A program made the translations under genes and the position numbers. A stretch of 64,000 nucleotides of DNA from the NCBI GenBank assembly GCA_003342895.1, contig PTFA01000081.1, positions 1,333,397 through 1,397,396 of the forward strand, in the 5' to 3' direction. This stretch comes from Casuarius casuarius (taxonomy: Eukaryota; Chordata; Aves; Casuariiformes; Casuariidae). This document shows, piece after piece, positions 50,351 through 64,000 of the stretch. The notes under the pieces were generated by a model. It saw only the letters and a list, made by a program, of their open reading frames with translations, did no database searches and had not been told where the DNA came from. Every line of letters begins with the position of its first letter. Within the stretch, counting starts at the first letter, position 1.

Positions 50351-53300
50351 CTAGAAATGAACAAATAAAAGATCTGTTTTTGTGGGACTGAAGGCAGTTT
50401 CCATTTACTGGGTTTCAAGGTCTATAAGGTTAAATTAGTTATTTACCTTCCTGCAGAGCAAGTGCTGAACGGGTGCAGAAGACTTACTCTCTCCCACCCA
50501 TACTGTGTCACTGTAACTCACTGAGCAAGGCACAATAGAGAAACGATGCCTCAGAGTTAAAATTTCGGGACTCAATCCTGAACACCTGGAGTGAGACCCA
50601 GGGGCTCTAGTTTCAGTTCTTGGCTCTGCCACAGCCTCCATGTAGTGACTCAGTCAACAAAATTGCTATCATTCCCTTTCCCATCTGCTAACTGGGGAGA
50701 GGAATATTCCTTTATTCCATATTTTGTCTTGTCTAATTAAACAATGAGCTGTTCAAGACAGTCTGTCTTCAGGGATGTGATCCTGAGATCCTGGTCTCCT
50801 GCCTGCTGTAATCTACTTTGGGACTTCTAAGTACTGCTGTGAGATGACTCATAAACTCCAGTACCTTCTGATACGCCTTCATCACTGTTTTGTCAAGAAA
50901 AATTTGCTTTTCAAAATGAAGACTTGATTCCTGATGAAAATAATCCAGACTAGAGCTGCAGTCTGTGATATATTTTATTTTAATGATTCTGAGGCTTCAG
51001 AGCTAGAGACAGGGTGAGGGAAACAGTTATCTTTGCTCTCAGCTGCCCTACAGAGGAAAACCATGCCACATGCTGGGAGATGTGCAGAGGGATTTTTAAT
51101 TCCAAAAGGGACTGTTGTTATCTTCTTTCCTGACTTTCTGTGTAACACCAACTTACCGTTTCACTAGCAATATCTGGAGCTAACTAATTTTGAGCTAGAG
51201 CTTTAGGCTTGAGCTAGATTATTACCTTGTAGAAAGACATTCAATCCTAATTTGAAATGGAGAGCACACCCTCTACAGGCTTCAAAGAGGAACCAGTAGA
51301 GATGGGGAAAAAAGCTAAAAAGGCAAATATTTCCATGTAACATTTGGGACTCAAGATTTGTGTGATCATTCTAATAGGATCATTTTCAGAACTAATTTCT
51401 ATGCAGCCCAAAGCTTCTGAACCTGGAGGCAAGAGAAAGTGGCACTCTATGACACAATTGTATGCTTTCATATAAATCAATTTATCCAAATCAAAACTCT
51501 TAAATTCTCTAATCAAAGGACTTTTTATTGAAAGCCCAACTCAAGCCCCAAGACAGGATAGCATTTGAGCATGTGTGAAAAGCCTGTTTTCCTTCAGGAG
51601 AGAACTGCTATATGCACGTACAGTTAAACGCATGCTGAACTGAGACACTTCCCAGACCTGCTTTCCTCTTTGCAGCAGCATATGATTACTGCTAGTGGGG
51701 TTGTAGCAAGAGCATTCTGTGCAGCACCAATTTAGAAAAAAACAATTTTATTGCTATCTTAAGTGATCATAATGCGACATTATGGTCACACTTAAAATTA
51801 TGAGGTGGATGCTCCCAGTAGCATCTGGCACTGGGAGCAATTACTGCAAACAGATGATTAATTATCCAATTCAGGGTCAAGCAGAGAGAGTAGAATTTTA
51901 ATTAAAGGGTAGTAGTGCTGTCTAATGATTGAGGGAGAAGATTGAAAATGAGATTTTTTTCTGCTGGTCTGCTGCATGAGAGCAGACAAGCCATATAAAG
52001 GGATCATTTGTCATTTTGGTAAGGCTGTTGCTTTAGGGCATGCAGGTGTTACACAGACAAGTTACTATCAGGCAAGATACAAGGTTGATGTGCAGCACTT
52101 TAGCTACTCTTCGTTAACTGTCCTGACCTTTTCTCCCCTCAGTGAATGTGTGACAGTTCAGATTACCTACTCCTTGCAACCCAAAAAACCACCTGGCATT
52201 TACTGTGGGATCACAGCATATAGGAGATATAATAGATACATTATAACAGACACTGTGGCAACATCTCCTTGCATTTTACCAATTCTGCTTAAGAGCCCTA
52301 GGTAGGATGATGGCTGTGCTCTATGGGGATACAATATGAGAAAAAAGCAGACTTGCCTGTAGAAGAAAATGGTCATAATTTAGCATGGTTCAGTTACATT
52401 AATACAGTCCCTTTGTACATACACTTTCATTTCATTGGAATGATTTAGCTTAAGATGCTTGCTCCCTGTGCTCCTGGAAGCAAAGCTCAAGTACCGGGCT
52501 GCCGTCAGCAGGGCTTTTGCCCCAGTAACGACAGTGCAAAGCAAGACCAGTGTGATTTAGCACAGAGTTATGGCTCCAAACCTTCCAGAAATGCTGGTGG
52601 TTCTCTCGTTCAAATGTCATCTCTGTAGCCAAAACAAGACACAGACAACACCCAGCTGTACATCGCATCCGTATCAGATGCAGACACAACCTTCTGCCTG
52701 AGCCCCAGGGCCATGGCGGAGCCAGGGAACTACCCAAGGAACAGCTGGATGAAGCTGGACCTGGGAAAATGGAGAGGATGTTTACAGGCGGGGGAAGCAC
52801 TGGAGGGAAAAGGTCATTACTGTCTTCTCATGCCTCAAAAGGGAATTCTGCTTCCAAATTGTTAAAGGCTTCGTTAATGTTAACTTGTGTTTGCTCTGTG
52901 ATTTGAGAGGATCAGAAGAAAGGTGCTGGAGAAGTGCAAAGTGCTACCGTGATGGTTATATGAAAACTTGTTAGGCAAAGGTGAATTATTCTGAAAGCCC
53001 AAATTCACACAGAGGATTCCTCCTGCTCAGCTCTGAATGTGAATGACACATATGGGCCATAGCTTTTACAAAAATCACAAATTTAATTGCTGGGACTTTC
53101 TGCCTCAGTTTTGTAGTCCTAATTAGTAGAATTAAGAACAAATTGAGACTGCTCGACAAAGGAAATATCATATGGTTAGTAGCTAGATTAAATGTTAGAC
53201 AGATTTGTGGAGGATTAAAGCATTTTATTTCTTTATCATTCTTTATCCTGCAGGAATTACAACTACCCATTTAATACTGGATGCTGGAATTCTCCCAATG

Positions 53301-56300
53301 TTTTTTAATATATTGTTATGCGCTGTGATCCAGTCTTTGAGACTAGCCTTACCAAAGCTATACAATTTATCTAGTGAAGGGCTGACCTGAATGTGTTTGC
53401 CAGAGCTTCAGCTTATTTTTTACTTTAAGCTGGCTTACTTGGATTGAAAAAATCCAGTATTAGCCAAAATTTAGTTTTGTTAATTAAAACCATTCAAGAG
53501 TGCAATTCATAGAAGATAACTCTAATGGACTAAAAAATAATAATGTGAACAATATTTCAAACTGCCACGTAGACATGGGAGACGACTGGGAGTGTTCATT
53601 GGCTCAGTGAGGCCTCCACAAAAACACCTGATAAATTCTTGCTTTGGGGTACGTTTTGCTGCACACTGATGTTTTCAGCCGTGAGCTGGATGTTCGGAAG
53701 GGATCTCCCGGGAATGTTTCCACTGAGAGTGGAGGGGCTGACTTTTTACCGTGGAGCTGGGAGGAGGAGGGCTAAAGGGATCCTCATAGCTGCCGGGTAG
53801 CTCCCAGGGCACCCTCCCGTCGGTTTCTGGCACACTGAACCAGGGCATTGGGGTTGCTAGTTTGGATGGGAGCTTCAGTATAGCACAAAGTCTGGACACT
53901 TGCACTCACACAAGCATATTATAAAATTTATGACAGGCTGTTCCACCCTCTCAGCAGCTCCTCTGCCTATTTTTCAGGTATCCATCCTGCTTTCAGATCA
54001 GCCCCTGCAGATCTCTGAAGCAATAGCTTTATTGCAATTCTGCACAAGGACAAAGATCTACCCACGTGGATCTGATATCAGGATCACAATGTGAGGCTGT
54101 AACTTTACTCAGAACAGGCACTGTGTTTGTATCACTGTTATATATTGAATTCAAGACACTGTCAGTACTTATTAAGTAATAATTCAAGCTGAGCAATGCA
54201 TTGCTGTCACTACATATAAATGCTGTTGTGTTTGTTAAGAGAGCTAAGCAGTTAAAATATTTCTAAATTTCCAGCATTACTTTCAGATTAATTACAAGAG
54301 ATAGGACACAAAATAATACTGTGGGAAGCTTAAAACGATGTGGGATTAATTTCTCTAGTGTAAGCGATATTGGCTCTGCCCTCAGTGGTATGATTCAGCA
54401 CGGTAAAAATAATTTCACATAATAATAGGGAGTTAAATATAGTGAATAACAGTGGAACATAGAAAAATTTAGGTCTAAGACAAGGATGTGATTGTAAAAC
54501 AGCAGCTGAGACATACGGTTTCTGGTTACACAAAAAATTAAGAGCTAAATACTGTCTCCCCTGAGGAAGAACAGAGGATGTATTCCCCGGCACATCTTCT
54601 GCTTCAGGAGCTCTGCCAGAGGAGCGGGAGCACTCAGTGTGGGCTGGAAGGGTGAACATGGATGTTATTGTTATAACAGCTCAGTGAACTGCCATAGACC
54701 ATGAACTGCTAAACAACAGATGGCATGCCTGGCCTACATTTGCTATGGTAGCAGCGTATACATACCAGTGACCTACTAAACACCTTTCTGACCACATCCT
54801 GCTGTGACGCACGGACTGGTTCATTCTGCTAGCAAATTTGAGAGTTCTGCCCTAATTCTTCTCTGGGATAAGAGGACATAAGGATGTACTGAGAATTAGA
54901 AATGTGTATCTCTGACTAAGGCAACACATGTTCTGCGATTTGGTAACCAAAGGATTTGAAGAAAATCCTGGAGATTTGCATCAAGGATAAATAGTAGCTG
55001 GTCTAAGGAGCAACTCTGAGGGTGCGGTTTCCCATTGCATGTTAGACTGCCCCTTGCCACTGCCAAAAATGGGAGGTCTTTCTCCCTTCTCCACTGTCTC
55101 CTAGCAATTAATCTAGCCCTTAACACTCTTCACTCATTTTTGCCCCCTTAGTTTTCCACTGTTCAGCAAGTTGGACTGCCCCAGAGCAGCACAGGGTAAG
55201 TGGCAGCAGAGTCATTTTGGTGACAGCTGCTTTTCAGCTTGGGCCATGCCATGGGGTCCCTGGGTGCGGGGACCCCCCCTGCTCCCTGCAGAAGGTTGCT
55301 AACACCGAGGGCTACAGTCGCGATGTAAATATCCGCGCTGGTGATGGTTTCACTGCTCGTGCCGTTAGCAGAACATGAGCCTGCAGCTGCTGGAACAGCC
55401 AGTTTGACCGTTCCCGCATAATTTCTTTTAGAAATAATAGGCTAAATTCTGGTTGCAATTATACTACTAAAAATCCAAAACACCCATTCTTACTCCTGGC
55501 TAGGACATCTTCTGTCAATTCAAAGTATTCAGTTTTCGCAGATTTTTTTAATAAGAAATCAGTCCAGCTGCTCTAGCGTAGCAGCAGCCACAGGTATGAC
55601 AGCTGTTGCAGCCTGGACTCAGAACACGCATTCCCCTGCGGCACTCTGGGCTCTGCAGCAGCAATCTGGTTTTGCTCGCAGACTGTGATGGTATCAGTAC
55701 TTAATTCCTGCCACAGCAGACAGCCCTTGGCTGGAGTCTCCCATGCTGTGGAATTAAAGCCACCAGAGGGAATTTTTGCTACATACACAGCCTTATAGTA
55801 TTTAATTGGCCTATGTTTGCGCTGGCCATAAAAACAGCCTTGGACACTCTGTCCTGTGTAGCTCAAATTTGGACTAGTATAGCTGAGCTTTCAAGAACAT
55901 TGAGTGTTTGAGCTCTCACCCTGTCAGTCTATACAGCAAGGGCCCAGAGACGGTGAAAATGTAGCTTGATGTGACAACTAGTCATGATAAATTTAGTTTC
56001 CAGGTTTTATAGCTATGCAGAAGAATGCTGATGACAGCAATATGGTTTCTATTCACTGTACTTTGAAGTCAGATGCCTCTTTCATCCTAGTGATATTGGC
56101 TTCATCTCAAAAATGTTCTTTGCTTTGCTGTCCTCTGCGTTATTTTGTCATCAACTTTGTAGACCTGACTGTACCACATGTGCCACATGAGCCAAATCCC
56201 ATCCTCAGTCACACGGATAAAAATCTGAAACAGCTCCTTGCTAGCGTCAGCAGGCTCCATCAGGGTTTACACGCCTGAAACCAAGGACAAAATTTAATTC

Positions 56301-59300
56301 TGCAGGACCGAACACACCAGCTATCTCAGGGCCCAGGAGGATGCATGTTGCACATCAGTCATGAACTCCAATGTCTAATCTCATTTCAGAGTGTCAACTT
56401 TACTACTCCCTGCAAGTCTGAAGGCTTTTGCAGAGTTAAAAAAGCATTAAAATCCTTATTATTGTGGTAAAAGGTACTAATAGAATACAAAAATTACTAA
56501 TTAGGACTAAGCATTGTGGACCACCTTGTGTCTTGCTTGTCTCTTCTCAGGTCAGGGCAGAACTCATATCGTGGAGTCATTTTGTCAAACGCTTGGACTT
56601 TGTATCTGTGCTGAGGGTGACACTGTTGCATGGCATATCAGTTCCAGTGAGGGACCTGGAGGGTCAGCCTCCTTACCCTGCTTCTTATGAATGAAACAGC
56701 CCGTATGTGCAGCCTGATAGGGCTATGGCGTTCTGAGAAAATCGTTCTTTGGAGTGGAAGCCAAGTACTTCATAAGGCTGAATCATACCAAAAGTAGCAC
56801 GACAGGACCAGCACACTTCCACTATGGTTCCAGGAAGACAAAGTTATTTAATAAAAAACGTTTCTTTACATCAGCAGATGTCCAGGCCCGATGTCAGGAG
56901 GATGAATGATTTATTCCTGTTTAGAGCTGAAGCTGTCCTAATGCAGTTTTGACTTCTGGCCCCTCGGTGCCTCCTGCTCTGTGGCTAAGGCCTTCTGACC
57001 AGCGAGCAGAAACTCTGCTTCATAATCCAACTCCCAGCACTGCTTTCATCATTATTCCGTATTGGTTTCTTTTTATGTCAAAGAGCAGCCACACATTTAG
57101 GGACATCAGAGCTCTATGTAAATAGTTGAAGAACAGGCTCTTACACAGCTTAAACTGGATAAACATTAACCATAACAGAAAGTCAAATCAAATACAGTGC
57201 TGCACAGTGCTGGCACCAGGTTTGCTTCATGAGAGAAAAGAAAACTGGCAAGCTGAAATGAGTAAAAAATGGTAGTTTGCCATAGAGGACAGGTAAGTAT
57301 TTCCATCATAGGTACAAGTGGCTTTTGGTCAAAGACACATGAATGTCTTTTTGGTCAAGGCTATTAAAAAGTTCTTTTATATTTTAGTCCTTGGGTCTTT
57401 TAATATGCTCTTAAGTATCTTACTGTGTGTATATACAATTCCAGCTGTAAACTTCTTTAAGTGTGATTTCTGGTTCTGCATAGCCTGGACTTTTTCCAAA
57501 CTACAGCAGATATCAGGTTTCTCCTGCCCTTTTTGAAGAAACACAATTTCTGTAAAATATAAAATAGCATTTAGCTTGAAAGGAGGGAAGCAAAATGATT
57601 TTAAAGAGTGCTCAGGATTCCCATGAAAACATAAATCCTCTGCAGTATTTATATCCTCTTCTAACTCTTTATGGCATAAAAAAAAAAATCTTTCTTGGTT
57701 AAAGCTGGCCAGCCAGATTGAGTTTCCAGGTGCCTGCTTCAAAGTCTGTTAAATTGGATGCAGTCATGAATATTCAGTGGTAAAAAAGTACTGATTTATT
57801 CTTCCAGTAAACTTCAGAACTGTACGAATTTGTGTGTCATGTCAGGTTAAGGCATGATTTGATCCTGACTGTGTTCACTGGATTGCTTTATTTGGAGGTC
57901 TGGAGCTGCATTAGCTTACACTGGCATGGTAGCCAGTCTAGTTAGACTTGAAGACGACTGAAAACATATGTGAAGCCTGCATTTGCACCCAGCTGGTGCC
58001 CAGATTTGCATCCATGATCAGCTTAACATAAAACAGGAGGGTGAGCCCCCAGTCTGGCTGGAACTTGTTTCCTTACATGAATGTTTGCAGCATTTCCTTG
58101 GTTATTTATATCTCATGAGCCAAATTTTGTTTCTGTTGGTGACAACTGTGAATAGCATGATCTTGGTTGCAAGAAGATTTAACCTTTGACTTACAAAGCA
58201 AACGTATTTCGATAATGGCAATGGAGCATAGTATAAATATTAACTGTTAGGGTAAAGAGTGTGGTCCTGAATGATATATCTCATTTTACAGATGTTCATC
58301 CCTGAGTTATATGCATTTTCTATTCTACTTGTCAGGTGAATATATGTTCCAGAGCTAAGCAAACTTAATATTTAAAATTGGACATTATTCCTGTAAATGT
58401 GGCTGTTTTGGTCCTTTTGAGTAAAACACCCAATTATTTGGGTGTATTTGGCTGAATTGTTTTAAAAAATGGATATCTTGCCTTTCTTTATTGCTTAACT
58501 CCAAAATGGCTACTAAAATTTGCTCTTTTACCTTTGGGGACATGGTACAGAGATAATTCACACAGTAATTCACTCAGAAAAATGAAGCTAAAGATCTCTG
58601 CTGATTCATTGCTATGGATAGTATTTTCACTGTGATACCCTAAAAGGCACATTCCTACACCAAGACTGGGTCTCATATCAGCTGGGAATATTTCCTTGAC
58701 ACTGCAGATTTTTCTGAATGATCCTCAGTGGAGGTAATTTCTTTTCCATATGTCTTGATTCTCCAGCTATAAGAAAGGAAAATGGTCCTTGTCTACCTCA
58801 CAGAAATATTGCACATCATGAGAATAAATCCATCAAAAATCATAAGGCACTAGGTACTTTGATGCATTACAGAGAACAAAAAGATGATCCTTAGCCTGAG
58901 AATTTATAATCTTAAATATGGAAGGAAAAATACTTGGAGGAGCCCTGCAGTGCTCACATCAGAAACCTTAATTAGAGCAAATTTGTACATCTGTCTCTGT
59001 CTAGTAATAAAGAGGCAGTTACAGAGATAAGCCTCTTCAGAACGGCTGTGTCCTGCACAGCTTTGGACTCACAGCTGCCTTCTGAAATTACCTGTAGTTA
59101 ACCCACACCCCTGAACACTGGCGAAAGAGAGGGGCAAGGTATGGGAGGGGAGAGAACTGCACAGGTATGAAGGTAAACTAGGCGGCAAGATAGAGATTTT
59201 CCACAGAGAGCGGAACATGTGTTTGGCTAAAAGCTGGATCAAATTAAAGCAAAAATTCAGATTTAGGGCCAAAGCAGCACTAAAGATTTTAGGTTATTGA

Positions 59301-62300
59301 ACGTTGAGAACACTTTATTATATTACACTGCATTCAATGGCCTTTCCGTTCAGACCAAATCTAGGAGAAAATCAGTAGGGGCAGGTTCACATCCACTGAT
59401 TTTCCTTGTCTCCCATCTCTCCTGACCCCCTTCAAAAAGGAAGCCTTAGAAAAAGCTGGGTTTCAGGATCAGGACTTTTCTCTCTGGACCTATTCTGTGA
59501 TTTTCCTCATTCTTTGAATGTTCTTGATTGCTACAGCCTAAGAGAGGACTGTTGTACTCAGACCAACACTAAACATTTGCCAGTTCTCAGCTTTACGTGG
59601 AAGAAATGAAGACAGCTGTCAGGTGGCGAACTCTGCCCGGAGCTAAACAGCTTCTGCTTTTCTGTGCTGGAGGTGTGGACTTCTGCCTTCCCCAGTGAAT
59701 GCAGGGAAGGGGCTGGCGGCTCAGGAAGGGCAGGGAGGGACTGAACCACGGCTGCCGGGCAGCACGCAGTCAGCAGAGCCCTGGGGCACAGCAGGGGCCA
59801 GGAGGCCTGCGGGATTCGGTGCTGCGGCCAGCGCGCGTGCACCTGCTCTTCCCACCACTCGGTCCCTGCTGCTGCATCCACTGGTGATGGGGATGCCTGA
59901 GCACATTAGCACTGGGACCTTGGACTAGGAAATGACAGCCAGAGGGATAATACAGCCTTGTTATATTTTCCACATCATTCCTTCCTCTTAAAATGTCTCT
60001 GTTCTTTGGCCTCTAGGACTCACTCCCGAATGCAGCATCTTGTACTATTCATTCCCACTCAAACTGAAAGAAAATGTAGGAGAAAAACACTGCAGTGATT
60101 AAACTGAGACCGCCCTACCCTTCACATTCTCCCTGCAGATGAGTTGGACTGTATGCACCAGCTCCACTGGAATTTGTCCTTTGACACTATATGAGCTGTT
60201 TTTAAGCATGCAGTGTTTAGACTGGAGCAGCAGGAATCTGCTGGCTCTGTAAATGCATGCTAGAAGGACTTTGACAGCTTCCAGATCTCTTGTATCGTTA
60301 CTTTTATGACTGTTTGACAGGAGGTGTTTGGTTGGCTTTCCTTTACGGAGCTAATAGCATGGTGATAAACAACGGATGGGATCTCACAGGAAGAGGATTT
60401 GGTAAACTAGAACAAACTCTAGAGAAGTAAAAGGAAAATAAGAACTTATACTGAGAAGGATGCCTTGCTTGGTGTTTTTTCCATAAAACAATGTAAAGCC
60501 ATTTGAACTTTCTTAGCTAGTAACCAATTTAACAACATCCACTATGTTACAATTCTCTCTTAAAAACACTACTGTTAAGATATTGTTTAGAGACCTGCTA
60601 TATATCACTACATTACTGTGTAAGGCAGGGCACAGGACTGCCTCGTGGAAATATTCTGTTTTTGATCCAATTTACATGATTAGAATATCATTTTTATTAG
60701 ATTTAATTATTAACTGCTTTCAGTGGGACATTAATTTCTCTTACGTTATGAATAGCATCACTGCCTCATTAGGCTTAAAAACTAGATACAGACTAATACT
60801 AGATATTGCTGTCTGGCAGTTAACTTCAGCCTGTAAATCCCAATGCAACCATACTGGCGGCTCTTCACAAGGACCGCTAGCGATACAAGCCCTAGTCAAA
60901 TCCTCAGTGATGTAATACCTCCATTTAAAGGAATCAATATGTGACAAAAAATGTTTGACTTGTGGATATAATTTTTGAGGCAAGAAATTCAGGGTGTAGA
61001 TAGGGTTATAGGTCCTGATTGATGTGAGGTTTAAAATCGTTTCAGAATTATGCAGTACAGTGTCATCGTTATGTCCTAATCATGCCACATACAGTGGAAA
61101 TTTTATTGTTTTTCTATGTAACAGACAAATATACAGGTGAAGCATCAACTGCAAAATAATGCTGTGTATATGGTGCATTATGATATCATCAGATTCCTCC
61201 ACATACCATAATTACTCCTGAAATGTGAACATTGGTTGATGTTGTAGGTGTTTATAATGACCATAATGCCCTGCAGTCGTTCTTGATTTTATTTTTTGCT
61301 AAGTCAGTACATTCTGCAAATTTCTGATAAAAAGCACTTCTAAAAGTAAGAACCTCACCCAGAAATTCAATTTCTAGCAACATCCTTTCTGCCAAAAAAT
61401 CCAAACCCAAGAGTGTCATATATAATGTCACAAGAACTAATAATACCGATACATTTCATTATTTGTGAATGGCTTCGAATCTGAAATCAGTGAGGATGAA
61501 TATGTGTATCACATGNCAAGATGCATGCTTTTAAAATAAACCCCACAATTATATCACATATCAGCTCCACTACTTGTACATTTAACATTCTTTATTTGCA
61601 GGATACCAGATGTTTCCTGTGTTAACTTCTGTGCACATATGCAATTGATAAATTGAGAGGAAATTAATGAATTGAGAAGATAAGCCAATCTGGGCCTAGC
61701 AAGATGCTCTCCAGCTGTGAATGGAAGTGATTTATCACTGAGCTAAAGGATCAGCTTTTCTAGCTCAAACCACCAGATACATCATTACATTTAATCCAGA
61801 CTTCTGCAGAGATACATAGGAGTTTTGTGACCGACTTCATCAAAGCCAGGATTTCACCCATAGTGCTTAGCTAGATGGAAAGCTCACTCCCCACAGTTGT
61901 GTTTTGCTTCTTTCTTTATTTATTTATCTAGTAAATGTGGTTTAGTAAATTTCTGTAGTGGAGGAATAAAACCCATCAGTTTGTGCACTTAGGCTAGAAA
62001 GAGAGGGCAGCTGTGATGGCTTAACATGGCAAAAGGAGAGTGAGCTTAATTCCCTCTTTTTAAGCTTCAGAAATGAGTGGATAGTTGTTCTGTCATTGTT
62101 TGTGCCTGCCCAAACCGGCAAAGACTTCAGCCTTAAAGCACGTGCCTGGGTGGAAACACAATGCCTGAAATATGCCTGCAAGCTATTACAATTTCATCAG
62201 GTAAGTGTTTGTGGAAAGTGAAATTTAAGATGACATTTGCAAATGTTTAGATGAGGACACTATATATTTTACATGCAATGAGACTCAGCAGAACAAAATG

Positions 62301-64000
62301 TTTCCAAACCCTGCTGCCCTATCTGTGGTGTAAAGGGGAGCTGAACTAGCCAGACAGAGATGAAATCATAATCCAGACTCAGGTTTCTGTTGCATAGACA
62401 TTCACTGGTTTTATGCAAACATAATAATATGGAACTGACTTTAAACTTTGCATCCCAAAATTACTTTTCATTTGAATTATCTCCATGAATTAACTTGCTC
62501 TGGGTTTCAAAAAGCAACTGTGTCAGTGCAAGCAAGGGGATGGGAACCTATGACCAGGGCAGACCCTTTCCATAGGCAGCTGGTTGTTAGGTCAGCTTGG
62601 ATGTTACATTGCTCCATATGTCTCACTATGCCTTTTTCTTTTCTTTTTTTTTTTCCTGAGAATGACCTTAAGGGAAGAGCTTGGCACCACAGAAAGGGCC
62701 TCCAAACACTACCAAAATAAACATAATTGTTAAGATTACACAGTTCTCTTAAATTCCCTTATGCTTCTATCAGTCTCCTAGCTACTATGTCATACTAAGG
62801 GATTCAAAGCTGCAATAACTTACTCGGTTCCTTCCTCTTAGTGTAAGAATTATAGTCACTTATGCAACAAAACAGGATTACATGAATTAACTAGTCAGTC
62901 ACAAACACACGAATTCCACTGCACATATATCACAGCACATTCACTGGGGAGAAATGGATCCCCTGAAGTGAGCATCTTCCCATTGCAGATGAGGATGGTG
63001 GTTTTGCAAAAGGCTGCCAAAAGAGTGCTCTCAGCTGCTGTTCCATGACATATATAATTTGGTTTTTGTTCTCAGCAAGATGTTGATATTATAAAAGAGT
63101 ACAGGTTTCAGATGGGCTGGTTAAGCTCATCTCCAAGCCCAACTTGGAGGAGGAAGAGAAGATTTTTTTGTAGCCTTTTCTTCCCCATTCCCTCTGGCTT
63201 GAAGTCCCAGTAACTCTAATAACTACTCTGTGTGCTGAGGCCCTACCAGGGTCAGGAACCTGTGCTTTTGAAAGAAAAATAGTCCAACATCTTAAATAAG
63301 TCAGCCTCCAAAGAGAACTTTCTTTCTCATGGTTCAGATACACCCTGGGCCTGCAAACCCTGGTCCACTTTAATACGAGATCGCCAGCTTCAGGAACTAT
63401 CAACCAAAGACAGAACTTGGTCTTTTTGCATAAGCAAAATAAATCTGAGACATGTTCTATGTTAAATCAGGAAATTAATCCCACTAACACCTGAAATGAT
63501 GAGGCAGAGAGTGATATTCAGGCAAGGCCATCAAAATAACCTATTCATCCCTTTGATGTCGCTCTAAAAGAACAACCCTCCCTCTGCTAAAGTAAAACAA
63601 AAAAGAAACACCTACAAAGCAGAACCAAAAGCTTGAAAAAAATAAGGAACTGAAAGATCAGAACAGTGGTTTTTCTAGTTGTATGTTTCTCTGAGTGTTA
63701 TGAGCAGTTGTAGCAGTGCTTCTGAGAATTATTTTCTGAAAAATATGGGGTTTGGCCCTTATATTTGAGGTTTGACCTATTACAATTGTGCCCACTTATT
63801 GTTTAAATTAACGTTGTATTTTTTTAGTGCTGTCTTGACCTTAATAATAGCTTTGATGGTGAGCTCCATAGGCCACATGGGATTCTGCAAGAGGGTAAAA
63901 AAACATCCAGCGTTGTTAGCATTTCTGTTGCATTGGGTGTCCATTTGTTTAAATCTTACTTGAAAGAGCAAGTATAAACATCTTATAACTTATGAGATGA
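50351..64000 (-). other. SLC1A7: SLC1A7 5' intron sequence (no exon found)
   Basis: The exon at 50308-50350 begins in mid-codon, so the exons for the N-terminus, TM1-TM3 and the LLDLIR segment must lie further right. I searched the minus strand by eye for the conserved EAAT phrases (MMILPLVVSS, AYYLWTT, ADALLDLIR) and found none. Most or all of this is therefore probably one long intron. It contains a MIR-like SINE at about 50580-50705, some GC-rich sequence near 59700-59890 and assorted open frames without known family (for example 60544-60915, +). A short exon of about 30 codons could have been missed. Confidence 0.6.
50580..50705 (+). mobile_element. MIR-like SINE
   Basis: On the + strand the segment has ttggctctgccacagcctcc, then tgtagtgactcagtcaac and cccatctgctaactggggag. 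These follow the MIR order (..tggctctgccacttactagctgtgtgacc..cctcatctgtaaaatgggg..). The order and spacing fit, but the sequence is decayed. Confidence 0.5.

Noticed and set aside
60544..60915. 123-codon frame considered as a retroviral or transposon fragment
   Set aside because: No polymerase, integrase or envelope motif could be identified, and there were no long terminal repeats nearby.

Overview
The window is vertebrate nuclear DNA. It has spliced genes with GT-AG introns, TG/TA microsatellites, MIR-like SINE remnants, CR1-type LINE 3' ends, and single Ns scattered as in a shotgun consensus. CR1 fragments, together with the absence of recognisable Alu, L1 or B1 copies, point to a sauropsid (bird, crocodilian or turtle). 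I cannot narrow it further from sequence alone.

Two genes can be supported, facing each other tail to tail. On the + strand, 1907-12042 carries the last five coding exons of PODN (podocan), a secreted small leucine-rich-repeat proteoglycan-like protein. The exons give 415 residues, ending in an acidic tail and a stop codon. The 5' exons lie before the window. On the - strand, 24526-50350 carries the last eight coding exons of SLC1A7 (EAAT5), the retinal glutamate transporter / glutamate-gated chloride channel. These give 420 residues, from just after TM3 to the C-terminal ETNV PDZ ligand. All exon phases join without a frameshift. The 5' exons (N-terminus and TM1-TM3) lie to the right of the window or were not detected, so 50351-64000 is treated as intron. 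PODN and SLC1A7 are neighbours in human 1p32.3, so the synteny supports both calls.

Layout: 1-1906 is upstream PODN intron. 1907-12042 holds PODN exons and introns, and the intron before its second-last exon has a large TG/TA low-complexity block. 12043-23414 is mostly unassigned intergenic DNA, with one exon-like open segment at 13879-14036 and a CpG-rich stretch near 16.2-16.8 kb. 23415-24525 is the probable SLC1A7 3' UTR. From 24526 onward there are SLC1A7 exons separated by introns containing ancient repeats, short tandem duplications and a CpG-rich block. The two genes have no direct functional link: one product is extracellular matrix, the other is a plasma-membrane transporter. I found no CRISPR array, rRNA gene, functional tRNA gene, or intact transposase or reverse transcriptase. 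The most worthwhile leads are the orphan exon-like segment at 13879-14036, the tandem duplication carrying two octamer motifs at 26515-26580, and the paired AGAACATGTTCT palindromes at 9243 and 9340.
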